Shown here: positions 1 to 10,438 of the stretch, in pieces | Numbering within the stretch: the stretch's first letter is position 1 | Layout of the letters: each line of letters begins with the position of its first letter | DNA from: Ambrosia x helenae | Taxonomy: Eukaryota > Streptophyta > Magnoliopsida > Asterales > Asteraceae | Assembly: GCA_030844895.1 (NCBI GenBank) | Contig: CM061231.1 | Coordinates: 84,540,706-84,604,705, forward strand | DNA: 64,000 nt | Reading direction: 5' to 3' | The notes under the pieces: model-generated | Told to the model about the DNA's origin: nothing | What the model saw: only the letters and a program-made list of their open reading frames with translations | Database searches by the model: none | Position numbers and translations under genes: made by a program

Positions 1-1456
1 AATGAAATCGTGAATTTGGTATGTGAGGGCTCATGGCCCAAAAGTCAACACATGATTGGTAGGGCACAATTATTAGGAGAGGAGCTACATATTATGACTG
101 GGAGACACATCAAAGGGCGGCAGATAATATTATAAAAGGATTCTTTGAAGGCAGCGATTGGGATAGGAAGGAGAGCACGAAGAGTTTTCTTAGAGAGGCG
201 CAAAGAAGATTATTTTCAAAGAAGCCGCACAGTAGCAGAAGCAAATATATTTAGAGGGAGGCAAGCCAAGCATCAAAGGTTCTAAGCCAGTGAGCGAGTA
301 GTCGAGTGTCAATCATTCGGTTTCTTCGTTCTTTTATTATCTTTGTTCTAGACCATGATTGCTAAATTTCTATTTGTCTTTGTTTCTATTTTCAAGATGA
401 TTTGTGGCTAAAACTTTTATAGCTACGTAGACTAAGACAAATACTATGTTTTGATTTGCATTTTCTATGGTTATTTGGAACTTGTTTGGATTTATGATTC
501 AGTAAAGATTTTGATTTCTCTAGATCTAGTGTATGCGCGTATCTATTATTTTTTGATTGTCACTTATTCACTCCACTTGCACTTTTGTGAATGTCTTTCA
601 TGTATGAGTGCTAGTTAGGTTGCAAACTTTGTGTAGCAACTAGTTTATGGTCAATAGTCGCGAGTTTACCATAGGAGTGATATTTGGTGGTTAGAAGATT
701 TTAGGTATTCTTCCAAGTTCAATAGCTGTGAGGTGAGGACTTGTTGGTATGTCTAGATTGTTAAATTGCTAGGTTAGAGGCTTTGTGAGAAGATCTGCCT
801 AGTTTCCCTTTCAACTCCTGCATATCAAGTTAGATCTAGGCTTCAATAATTACCCCTTACACCTAGTGTAGTGAGGCTTTCGCGCTATGAGGTAGATTGT
901 CTAGCGGGTACTCGATCATAAGAGTTAGATAACCTGTGAGGGTTTGTACTCCAACCGGTGGTTTAACAGCACAAAAATATTCTAGGGTTTCCCCTTGAGA
1001 AGGGTCGAGGGTGTCTAGTTTATTCTTGATGTTTAGTATTTTAAGATCCCGGTTCCAAATCAGTTCCATAACCATAGAAGCTTATCAAGCATAGTTAGGA
1101 GTCTGGTCTAGGTAGTGTCTTGTCATCATCTGAATTCAGCTCAGCTAAGTTCTCGTTTTTAGTTCACTTTAGCTCGTCTTAGTTAACCTTTATTTTATTG
1201 CAATTTATTTTTCAGTATAATCCCCCCTTTAAAATAATAAATTAATTTAATAGATATTTAGGATAAGTAATCGAGTCTAGTTTTCGTTTTCCATTAGAGT
1301 CTCGTGGGTTCGATATCCGGACTTACTTTAGCTATACTAGAGTCGATAGGTTCACTTGCCTGTCAGTAGTTTAGTTTTAGAGAGTCTAGAGTATTACTAG
1401 GTGTCTAGTTTTAGGTTTAATTTAGTTATTTTTATTAAACTAATTTTAGCACATCA
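1..1456 (+). repeat. 5' LTR of element A (start missing)
   Basis: This stretch matches 5200-6661 almost base for base and ends in ACATCA, seven bases before the primer site. The first ~326 bases of the LTR lie left of the window. The 70-residue antisense ORF at 863-1075 recurs identically in the other LTR and is not a gene. Confidence 0.93.
131..138 (+). promoter_or_regulatory. Probable TATA box of element A 5' LTR
   Basis: TATAAAAG sits in the U3-like part of the LTR and is repeated at 5332-5339 in the 3' LTR. Its role as the RNA start signal is inferred from position and consensus. Confidence 0.5.
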
Positions 1457-1463
1457 AGTTTTT

Positions 1464-1481
1464 TGGCGCCGTTGCCGGGGA
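1464..1481 (+). other. Primer binding site, tRNA-Asp type
   Basis: TGGCGCCGTTGCCGGGGA begins seven bases after the 5' LTR. It complements the 3' end of plant tRNA-Asp(GUC), which ends in CCCCGGCAACGGCGCCA. This primer is known from Athila-type plant elements. It fixes the element on the plus strand. Confidence 0.9.
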
Positions 1482-1626
1482 CTCTTGGCGATTGCGTTTA
1501 TTAGCTTCGATTACACTTATTTGCTATATCTTTGCTACTTGTGTTTTGTGTTGAGTTTGCCTTTTTGTATAGTGAGTCGTAGGAGTCTAATTGTTTGTGT
1601 ATTTTATTTCTATCGAGTCTGTAAAT

Positions 1627-2079
1627 ATGTTTGAAATTTGTGGAGGACCCTATTTTACCGTTAGATTTCCACAAAATGCGGGGTCCTCTGCATATTGTTA
1701 TGCTAATTCCTTTGTGCAGCCGCCACCATGTTATTCACAGGGTTGTCCTACATATCATTATGATGACTCGTATCAGCAGCCACATTTTAATCAGTATCCT
1801 GATCAAATTCCTGGAAGCAATTCTTGTGAGAATAGTGGTAATGATTGGAGTAAAATAGAGAGTCTGTTGACATTATTAGTTGCGAAAGATGCCAATACCC
1901 AGAAAATGTTAGCAGAGCAGGACATCCTCATAAAAAACCACGATGCCATCCTTAAAAACCGACAGGCTGCTATTTTAGATCTTCAAAGAACACTAAAAGA
2001 TATATCTAGGAGATTAGAAGAAGAAAAAGAAAAGTTTCAGCAAGAGCAGGTGCCGAAAGTTGGTTATACATATGATTAG
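1627..2079 (+). CDS. Element A ORF1, unknown coiled-coil protein
   Basis: This ORF encodes about 150 residues from the ATG at 1627; an in-frame ATG at 1591 would add 12 residues but lies in a T-rich leader. The first half is rich in Tyr, Pro, Gln and Asn with several cysteines. The second half (roughly residues 75-145) is a charged helical stretch with heptad-like spacing (ILDLQRTLKDISRRLEEEKE) and is probably a coiled coil. There is no zinc knuckle, protease or polymerase motif. Its place just after the primer site is where gag would start, so it may be a reduced gag. I do not recognise the family. The next ORF starts 21 bases after its stop, in the same frame. Confidence 0.45.
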   Translation: MFEICGGPYFTVRFPQNAGSSAYCYANSFVQPPPCYSQGCPTYHYDDSYQQPHFNQYPDQIPGSNSCENSGNDWSKIESLLTLLVAKDANTQKMLAEQDILIKNHDAILKNRQAAILDLQRTLKDISRRLEEEKEKFQQEQVPKVGYTYD

Positions 2080-2100
2080 GAGGGCAACTACCTCGGGTAC

Positions 2101-2976
2101 ATGAACGCTCGAGGGGAGTTGTTCCCAACGTTTCCAGAAGAAGGGAAAGAGTCGATCATGGATTACGCAGATGAATCAGATGAAGAGATCATCCCAATCA
2201 CGGAGACGAAAATGGACGTTGAAGTCCCACCTCCGGTGCCACAGGTTAGTATATATGGTTTTGGGAGTGACTCTGATGAAGAGGACGACGAAGAAGAATG
2301 GGTGGCGTATCAAAGGTCTTTAGTGAAGAGAGAAGTGATAGAAGAAGAAGTGGAATTGGGGGACTCCATAGGTATGATGTTTGGTGCAGATGAAGACAAT
2401 GAGGATAGGGAGGAGTCGTTATCTGAGGATGATGAATTTTTAGATTTGGATATAGATGGTTTACCTGCTTATGAAGGAGTTGGGGAGTCTGATCCCGATG
2501 GGGATATAGCATACCTAGATGCCCTACTTGAAGGTGAACCGACAGACATGACTGAACCTGCACTAGATGAAAGAAATAAGTGTGGGGATCATCCTATGGA
2601 AATAGTGGTAGAAGAAGCGCACCATAGCTGGCCCGTGGTAATAGATGGAACTTCAAAATCAACAACACCACGGGAGAGGGCAAGGAAGAGAAAAAGAAAG
2701 GATCGGAATCAGAATCGGAATCGGAATCGGAAGAGGATCAACGGCTGGCACGAGTTGGAGAAGAAGAAGCCACTGAAAGTCAAGCACGATCAGTCTTCTT
2801 GCTACATGCCACGCATCCGGTTCAATCCAGGTAAGTTTAAATTTTGGTGGTCTGACCCGTTAAGAATGCTTAGATTATTTTTCAATTCCACTAATAAATA
2901 TTCAATTGTTAACGAGGACCGGGTGGAATTAAACGGGTTAGATCGGGTCCATATAAAAGAGAAGCCCCCTGATTAA
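2101..2976 (+). CDS. Element A ORF2, acidic protein with basic C-terminal patch
   Basis: This intact 291-residue ORF is dominated by Asp and Glu over residues ~15-165, including DSDEEDDEEEW. It then has a strongly basic patch near residues 195-215 (RKRKRKDRNQNRNRNRKR) that could bind RNA or act as a nuclear signal. The tail is Phe/Trp/Arg-rich (KFKFWWSDPLRMLRLFF). No retroviral enzyme motif is visible. ORF1 and ORF2 are in the same frame, separated only by a stop and about 20 bases, so they may once have been one gag-like reading frame. I do not recognise a family. An open 291-codon frame in a young element suggests it was coding recently, but function is unknown. Confidence 0.5.
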   Translation: MNARGELFPTFPEEGKESIMDYADESDEEIIPITETKMDVEVPPPVPQVSIYGFGSDSDEEDDEEEWVAYQRSLVKREVIEEEVELGDSIGMMFGADEDNEDREESLSEDDEFLDLDIDGLPAYEGVGESDPDGDIAYLDALLEGEPTDMTEPALDERNKCGDHPMEIVVEEAHHSWPVVIDGTSKSTTPRERARKRKRKDRNQNRNRNRKRINGWHELEKKKPLKVKHDQSSCYMPRIRFNPGKFKFWWSDPLRMLRLFFNSTNKYSIVNEDRVELNGLDRVHIKEKPPD

Positions 2977-3889
2977 CTTTAAGTGTGGGGAGGCTCTGTA
3001 GAGTTTGTAAATTTATTTTAATACTTATTTATTTTTTTCTAGCTGTTCATTTTTTTATTTGTGGTCCGTCTTTCGATAGTTGTTCATAGGTTTTTATCTT
3101 TCTATTTTATTTTTTGTTTTTGTGTCTTTGAGTCTGTTTGCAGGTTTTCGTGTTTGCCTGGGTGGAGGAAATTTCATCATGAGCGGATCCCATGTATTTA
3201 TCTTTATATATATTTTATGATTGGGAGTTTTGGTAGAGGTTTGGGTAATAAAAGATATTTTTTTCTTAAAAAAAATAATAAAATAATAAATAGTCTTTCT
3301 GTGAAAAAAGTTTTTTCACGTAATGTGAAGAGTCTGGGCTGACCTGTTCGCCTTATGCGACCAGCTATTACCCCGGAAAGTTATTTTTTTCTCTTGCAAC
3401 GCGTGTTGTGATCACCAGTGTCCTTCACGTTGAGCGAGAACCATATTTTTTTTCTTATACCCATTTGGTTCTACTACCATTCACCGCCATTTTGCCAAGC
3501 AGGTGCGTCTTCTTGTTTGTTGTTATATTTTGAGTCTAAGTTAGTAGTTTGAGTCTTTTTTATTTTTTATTTTTGTGTGGTTCGGTATTATGCTCGGGTT
3601 TTGTTTGTTTCGTTTAGCGCAGGTTTGGATTGCACCGCCCGTACTCAATCTCCATTCGGGTGATTCCGAAGCTGTTATCATTTATCAAGGCAAACCCGAG
3701 AGTTTATCATTGTGTCAGAGCCGATCGTGAATGAAATGCTATACGATCGAGCTAGATTGGACTAGAGTTTTTGGAGTTTACGCGTTAATTAACCAGCTAA
3801 GTCCTCTCCAATTTGCCCTTGTCTTTTTATTTTTGTATTTTTTTTTGTATTCGGAATTTATTTATTTTTTTGAGTCGTTTTCTATTCCT

Positions 3890-3927
3890 ACATTGAGGGC
3901 AATGTAAAGTTTAAGTGTGGAGATGGG
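3890..3927 (+). promoter_or_regulatory. ACATTG-AGGG-CAATGT hairpin followed by TTTAAGTGTGG purine motif
   Basis: A perfect 6-bp stem with a 4-base loop is followed after 4 bases by TTTAAGTGTGGAGATGGG. A second copy of the purine motif (CTTTAAGTGTGGGGAGG, 2977-2993) follows the ORF2 stop. From memory, this pair of motifs recurs in plant Athila/Tat-like elements. A role as extra polypurine primer or processing signal is inference. Confidence 0.5.
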
Positions 3928-4325
3928 AAACTGTCGTGTAGTCTGTATATAGAGTCGTCTTTATTAAAAAAAAATTCAAAAAAAAAAAACTAAAAAAAAA
4001 AGTCCCTGATTTTGAAGTTTGCATTATATAAAATATGGAAAATGATAGGTAAAGTTAGGTGTCCGGTTTTCAAATAGTATGTATAATAAGAGATTAAAAT
4101 TGATTGAAAACGTGTCTGATTTGGGATATGTGGGTAGGCTCGGCCGGTAGAAAGGTTTCCTTTGAAAAGTAATAAATTAATTATGGTAGGCTATTTTGTG
4201 GGTTCTTATCTAGGAGAAACGGGGAGACCGAAACCGCCAAAAATAGTATAAGAAGCACCGTTATAAGTAGAAAACCGTTATAATTTCTAATCACTAAAAA
4301 AAAAAAATTAGAAATCAAAGCAAAA

Positions 4326-4484
4326 ATGCTGAAGCTTAAGGTGCCTGGTCACTAGGATAGCGACTTGGATTGGCCACACCCTCTAAGTTAAGTATGCTGA
4401 GATGAAAAAAAAAAAATGCTGAAGCTTAAGGTGTCTGGCCACTGGGATAGTGACTGGATTGGTCACACCCTCTGAGTTAAGTAT

Positions 4485-4536
<52 letters not shown>
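4326..4536 (+). repeat. Two 71-bp direct repeats with A-tracts
   Basis: Units at 4326-4396 and 4416-4486 both run from ATGCTGAAGCTTAAGGTG to GTTAAGTATGC with a few changes. Each is preceded by an A-rich run, and the second is followed by 50 consecutive A (4487-4536). This is part of the non-coding 3' region of element A. Confidence 0.85.
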
Positions 4537-4538
<2 letters not shown>

Positions 4539-4842
4539 GATTTTAAATTCTTTTGGTATTCTACATAAGACGGTTGGGAAATGGTCAATTGGTCGTTCCT
4601 TTAGCTTCATAAGCTTGAGGCGGGATTAGGAGGAACTGTGGCTTCCTTTGAGTGAGACCCTAGATAGACTAATCAACATGAACTTAACTTAAATAAAAGG
4701 GGGCTTGGAAACCGGTTTGGGTTTAAGAGGATCAGTATACCTGCAATCGCAATCAACACGTTAGTAGATTATAAATTAAGTAACCTATGTTTTGAAACTG
4801 GATGTAAACCTAACTATGATTCCATAGCATAATTCTTTTTCA

Positions 4843-4869
4843 GGGACGAAAAAGAGATAAGTATGGGGA
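4843..4869 (+). other. Polypurine tract of element A
   Basis: A purine-rich run (GGGACGAAAAAGAGATAAG then TATGGGGA) ends four bases before the TGATGT start of the 3' LTR. This is the expected primer site for plus-strand DNA synthesis. Confidence 0.75.
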
Positions 4870-4873
4870 TATT

Positions 4874-5142
4874 TGATGTATTGTAAAATACATCTATTTC
4901 CAGTGTAAAGTTGTACAGTTTTTGAGTCATTTAGATAGTGCTTTTATTAGTTTTAGCCTTGTACCGATCTATTTTATTTAGTATAGGTTTTTATAGATTT
5001 TTATTAGTTTTGCGTCGTTTTAAGTACTTATTTATTTATTTTGTATTTTGTAGGTGTTCATAAACGTTGGAGCGTAAACGAGCAACTTTGATCAAGTCAA
5101 GAACACCCGAGTCTAAAGAGCCGAGTCATAATACTATAATAC

Positions 5143-5201
<59 letters not shown>

Positions 5202-6661
5202 TGAAATCGTGAATTTGGTATGTGAGGGCTCATGGCCCAAAAGTCAACACATGATTGGTAGGGCACAATTATTAGGAGAGGAGCTACATATTATGACTTG
5301 GGAGACACATCAAAGGGGCGGCAGATAATATTATAAAAGGATTCTTTGAAGGCAGCGATTGGGATAGGAAGGAGAGCACGAAGAGTTTTCTTAGAGAGGC
5401 GCAAAGAAGATTATTTTCAAAGAAGCCGCACAGTAGCAGAAGCAAATATATTTAGAGGGAGGCAAGCCAAGCATCAAAGGTTCTAAGCCAGTGAGCGAGT
5501 AGTCGAGTGTCAAGCATTCGGTTTCTTCGTTCTTTTATTATCTTTGTTCTAGACCATGATTGCTAAATTTCTATTTGTCTTTGTTTCTATTTTCAAGATG
5601 ATTTGTGGCTAAAACTTTTATAGCTACCTAGACTAAGACAAATACTATGTTTTGATTTGCATTTTCTATGGTTATTTGAAACTTGTTTGGATTTATGATT
5701 CAGTAAAGATTTTGATTTCTCTAGATCTAGTGTATGTGCGTATCTATTATTTTTTGATTGTCACTTATTCACTCCACTTGCACTTTTGTGAATGTCTTTC
5801 ATGTATGAGTGCTAGTTAGGTTGCAAACTTTGTGTAGCAACTAGTTTATGGTCAATAGTCGCGAGTTTACCATAGGAGTGATATTTGGTGGTTAGAAGAT
5901 TTTAGGTATTCTTCTAAGTTCAATAGCTGTGAGGTGAGGACTTGTTGGTATGTCTAGATTGTTAAATTGCTAGGTTAGAGGCTTTGTGAGAAGATCTGCC
6001 TAGTTTCCCTTTCAACTCCTGCATATCAAGTTAGATCTAGGCTTCAATAATTACCCCTTACACCTAGTGTAGTGAGGCTTTCGCGCTATGAGGTAGATTG
6101 TCTAGCGGGTACTCGATCATAAGAGTTAGATAACCTGTGAGGGTTTGTACTCCAACCGGTGGTTTAACAGCACAAAAATATTCTAGGGTTTCCCCTTGAG
6201 AAGGGTCGAGGGTGTCTAGTTTATTCTTGATGTTTAGTATTTTAAGATCCCGGTTCCAAATCAGTTCCATAACCATAGAAGCTTATCAGGCATAGTTAGG
6301 AGTCTGGTCTAGGTAGTGTCTTGTCATCATCTGAATTCAGCTCAGCTAAGTTCTCGTTTTTAGTTCACTTTAGCTCGTCTTAGTTAACCTTTATTTTATT
6401 GCAATTTATTTTTCAGTAAAATCCCCCCTTTAAAATAATAAATTAATTTAATAGATATTTAGGATAAGTAATCGAGTCTAGTTTTCGTTTTCCATTAGAG
6501 TCTCGTGGGTTCGATATCCGGACTTACTTTAGCTATACTAGAGTCTATAGGTTCACTTGCCTGTCAATAGTTTAGTTTTAGAGAGTCTAGAGTATTTATT
6601 ACTAGGTGTCTAGTTTTAGGTTTAATTTAGTTATTTTTATTAAACTACTTTTAGCACATCA
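4874..6661 (+). repeat. 3' LTR of element A (1788 bp, complete)
   Basis: The repeat starts with TGATGT just after the purine tract and ends with ACATCA. It matches 1-1456 from position 5200 onward. It carries an (AAT)n microsatellite and a TATA box at 5332-5339. The right target duplication should be the next five bases, TCTAT, but the left flank is outside the window. Confidence 0.95.
5142..5199 (+). repeat. (AAT)n microsatellite in the LTR
   Basis: About nineteen AAT units sit ~270 bases into the 3' LTR. The matching site in the 5' LTR lies just before the window, so the two copies cannot be compared. Confidence 0.95.
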
Positions 6662-9600
6662 TCTATCTTAAACGGCCCCTATGTGATCACTTATGTGGTT
6701 AATGAAATAACTGGAGCCACTGCTATCAAACCAAAGAGCATGTACACTGATGAAGATCACGAAAAGACTGATATTGATGAAAGAGCAATTGCTCACCTGA
6801 AGTATCGATTGGAGTTCGTGACAATGCCACTGCCAAAGAGCTTTGGGAAGCTCTTGAAAATCTGTATGAGGGAAATGAAGAAATGAAAGAAAGCAGAAGG
6901 GAGATGCTGAGCCAGAAGTTCAATGCTTTTAATCACATTCCTGGCGAATCACTCGAAAGCCAGATTCAGCGCTTTGTGGCTTTAGTTAGTGAAATGAAAT
7001 CAAATGATATGGTGGTGGATAACTCCGTTATGAACAAAAAGTTGCTTAACACTCTACCAAGGAGTTGGGACTCAAATGTAACACTGATCAAGAGAACCAA
7101 AGATTTAGCACGACTCACTCTTTCTTAAACCATATCCTTGATCAAGTCCTATGACCTTGATGACAGACAACGTTATATGACTCAGACTGCTAGTTATAAT
7201 AATGCAATCATCGCAACTCCTAGTAATGCCCTCATGTCTCAGCAAGAACCTCAGCGTCCCTCGTTGTACTCTTATCCAGCTAGTGGATCTTCGTACCCGC
7301 CTATGTTTGCACCCAGTGCATCAAAAGGCTCCGCCATACCTGCTTCCTCAGTGGCTACTGCTGGATCTTCGTCCTCTGCATCACTTTCTTCAGCTGCACC
7401 TCAGTCAACAGTAAAAAAACCAAAGGAGCTTGAAAGCAACTTAAGTTTGTTTGCTGGATTTATGAATTGCTACAATGCATTTCTGACTAGACAACTTACT
7501 GCCAAAGATGTTGGAGCATGTGACCTAAATGATGTTAATCAAGATGATATAGAAGAAATGGACTTGACTTGGAAAATAGCTATGGTGGTACATAGAGTGA
7601 ATAAGTTCGTGAAGAAGACTGGTAGAAATGTGTGGGAGAACCCAACAAAGAAACTAGGCTGGGATAAAATGAAGATGCGTTGTTATAACTGTGATGAGCT
7701 TGGCCATTTTGCTCGTGAGTGCACCAAGCCGAAGAAAGAAATAGACAACTCCGCTCATGTAGCTGCCTCTCCCGCTGCGACTCCGGGAAGTCAATCATTT
7801 ACCACTCACACTGGATCTATATCCTCTAACTCAAATAAAGCCATGGTCGCTCAGTCAGGAGGTGGATGGGATTGGTCATCTCAAATGGAGGATCTGAAGA
7901 TTGTTGAAGATACAGTGTACAAAGCACTCATGGCCCAGATGGATGATGATTATGTTCCGTCGGCAGCTGAGGTACATTCTGAAATTTTAGCTGAATCTTG
8001 TTGCACTGAAAGGTGCAAACTTAGGGTTAAGGGATTTAGAGAAGAAACTCTCTCGGCATACAAACAGCTTGAATATGAAAAAATGGCCACCTGGGACATT
8101 AAAAAGAAATTTAACTCCTATAAAGAAATGGTCGAAAAACAAAAGCTTGATATCAAGCGTTTGCATCAGGAGGTGAGTGACCATAAGTGTCGATACTTAC
8201 ACTTCAAACGACTATCTGATACTTTGACCACGGAATTGATCGACTTGAAATCTAAATTTGAAAATTCAAATTTTCATTTTAAAAAATTTGATTGTTCTAG
8301 TCCCAAAGTTGAGAAAATGATCAATACCTAGTTAAAGTTCAAACCAAAGGAAGTGAGGAATAAAGGTCTAGGGTTTGTGGAAATTCCACCACCCTTTAAT
8401 GAAAATTATTCCTCAATTCCTATGTCGGATGAAGAATTGTTGGCTCTGCCTATTAAAGGATACGGTCCTCAAATAGAAGAGCCAACCAGTCGACCATCAA
8501 GGGATCATATTGAAATCTCCAAACCTGAATCGGTCCCCATTAGGATCTCTAAACCTAAAAACCGACAATCTAAGCAAGAGCAGGCCCCGTCAAAAACTTT
8601 TGTCAAATCTCAAGATGCTTTAAAGCAAACTGGGATGTTAAATTATGAAAAGAATAAAGAAACAGAAAGAGTTTTTGAGGTTAGCAAAGATGAGGTTCCA
8701 ACTTCAACTGAGTCAAATGAATCGATGTCCATCACTAATGAGTCTGAAACTGATTCAATACATGTTAACAAACCGATTTCTGCTCCGACCACCCAACCAG
8801 ATTCAAGTGTGACCTATGATTTGATTTCATGAAACAAATCAGGGAGCTTTGTTTAAAGCAAAGAGCAAACAATGAATATAATCTGACCGATTCTCAATCT
8901 CAGTCAGATGATTCGCCAGTGACTGAACCTGAGTCTGAGTCTGATCCAGACTCAGGAGAGACCAACGCATCTAGCTATCAGTCATGTGAAACAGCCGAAT
9001 CATCTGAGGACATGTCTGAATTGAATGATTCTGTTTCTGTGTCTGTTTCAAACTCATTTGATTCAGATAAAGAGAGTTCAAAATCTTCTGAATCTCCTGT
9101 GTCTTCTATAGCTGAAAATTTCTCTAAAGAAAATTGCTATGATATTTCTGATGATGTGAATGTTGTTAATTTGGTTGACTCTTGTGCAGAAAATTTAATT
9201 ATTGAAGATTGGGTAGATGATGGGGATGAAGTCGATGACTCTGATTCACTTGCATTAAATAATAAAAATCAGAGAAACAATTTATCAATTTCTGCTAAAG
9301 AAAAAAATATTTGTGTGGGCTCGTTTGTTTTGAGCATAAAACCTTGTGATTTATCGTCTGACTCTTTGTTTGATCATTCAGATTCTGTTATTTTGTCAAA
9401 TGCTTGTGATACAACAAAAAATCTTTTGGTTAAACAATCCAGTACGAGTGGTACTGGGAAATATCTCCCACCAAAACATGTTTTACCAAAATATGAAAAA
9501 CAGAAATTTTCAAATCAGGGAAAAAGGTATTCAAAAACAGCATCACACAGGTATAGAGATGTAAACAAATCTTTTGAGTCTGGAGAGTCTGGAGAGTCTG

Positions 9601-10118
9601 CAAGATCTTAATGGGATCCACATGTAAAACGTCAGATATGCTACACATATGGAATCCTAGGATACATTGCCAGAAATTGTAAAACAAAGCTGAAAACTTT
9701 TGTAAGTTGGAATAATCAGAAGGCTCCAAAAGGGAACCATAATCATCCCAAGCTGATGAAGGTTGAGAAACCTAAGGCAATGCGGAATGACAAATCCAAG
9801 GTGAAGCCTTTTGATGGTGATTGGAATAGAAATAAACGACTCAATCGGTCGGGTAAGAGACCTAACTATCAGATTAAAACTTGCAAGGCATCATCCAATT
9901 CCAAAGAAAAGATGGTTTCACAAAACAAATTCCACTGGAAACCAAACTGTTCTATTCCAAACTCCTCCCTGTCTGTAGGTTCTTCTTCTTCTGTGAATGA
10001 TATATCTAATCTATGTGCTAATGTTTCAACTTCCAACATGCACTGGATGAAAGTCCAGTATATGGATACCAACGGTCTACCCAAAACAACTATGGCTTGG
10101 GTACCTACAACTAACTGA
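6662..10118 (+). pseudogene. gag: gag of element B, 5'-truncated and frameshifted
   Basis: This is the capsid/nucleocapsid polyprotein. Successive open pieces (6683-7128, 7138-8331, 8353-8832, 8829-9611, 9756-10118) show a copia gag helical domain, a Ser/Ala/Pro-rich linker, and an intact CX2CX4HX4C zinc knuckle at ~7675-7720 (CYNCDELGHFAREC). A coiled-coil stretch (~8010-8270) and a long acidic Ser-rich region (8880-9300) follow. A second knuckle at 9639-9680 reads CYTYGILGYIARNC: the second Cys and the His are both Tyr. The long gag with two distant knuckles matches elements C and D. The frame ends WVPTTN then TGA at 10116-10118, just before a TGTGCAGG motif. The N-terminus was removed by insertion of element A. 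Confidence 0.85.
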
Positions 10119-10410
10119 TCCTGCATCATGTGCAGGAACGGCTGTGGAGGACTATCATTCGTCTCTGGTACATTGATAGTGGTTGTTCAAGGCACATGAC
10201 AGGAGACTTATCCCAGCTTACCGATGTGGAATTTTTCAATGGTGGATTTTCCTCATTTGCGGGAGGTGAGAGGGGTCAAATAACTCAAAGGGGAACGGTA
10301 AGAAACGGTGCTCTTCAGTTTAATAATGTAAACTATGTTCCTGAATTGAAGCATAGTTTACTAAGCGTGTCACAAATCTGTGATAATGGCTACTCAACTC
10401 ATTTCACTGA

Positions 10411-10438
10411 TAAAGGATGTTTAATAAAGGATGTTTAA
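10411..10438 (+). repeat. Perfect 14-bp tandem duplication causing a frameshift
   Basis: TAAAGGATGTTTAA occurs twice head-to-tail at 10411-10424 and 10425-10438. Fourteen is not a multiple of three, so the protease frame ends here and integrase continues in another frame. Element C reads through the equivalent site. Confidence 0.93.

Larger units (their letters stand above)
2977..4842 (+). other. Long non-coding 3' region of element A
   Basis: No credible ORF lies between ORF2 and the purine tract. The region holds two TTTAAGTGTGG motifs (near 2979 and 3911), an ACATTG/CAATGT hairpin (3890-3905), several A-runs including 50 consecutive A at 4487-4536, and a 71-bp duplication. It stands where protease and polymerase genes would be in an autonomous relative. 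Confidence 0.7.
1..6661 (+). mobile_element. Element A: non-autonomous LTR retrotransposon (LARD-like), 5' end off-window
   Basis: Two long direct repeats (1-1456 and the matching part of 4874-6661) bracket an internal region with a primer binding site after the left repeat and a purine tract before the right one. The LTR ends are TGATGT and ACATCA, a perfect 6-bp inverted pair. The internal region is only about 3.4 kb and holds two ORFs, neither with protease, integrase or reverse transcriptase motifs, so the element must be mobilised in trans. The tRNA-Asp primer site and the TTTAAGTGTGG motifs recall Athila/Tat Ty3/gypsy elements; that placement is inference. By eye the LTR copies differ by about a dozen substitutions over roughly 1.45 kb plus a few small indels, so insertion is recent. 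It lies inside the gag of element B. Confidence 0.88.

Noticed and set aside
863..6276. Identical 70-residue antisense ORFs at 863-1075 and 6064-6276
   Set aside because: They are the same position in the two LTRs of element A; identity reflects the LTR copies, not a gene.
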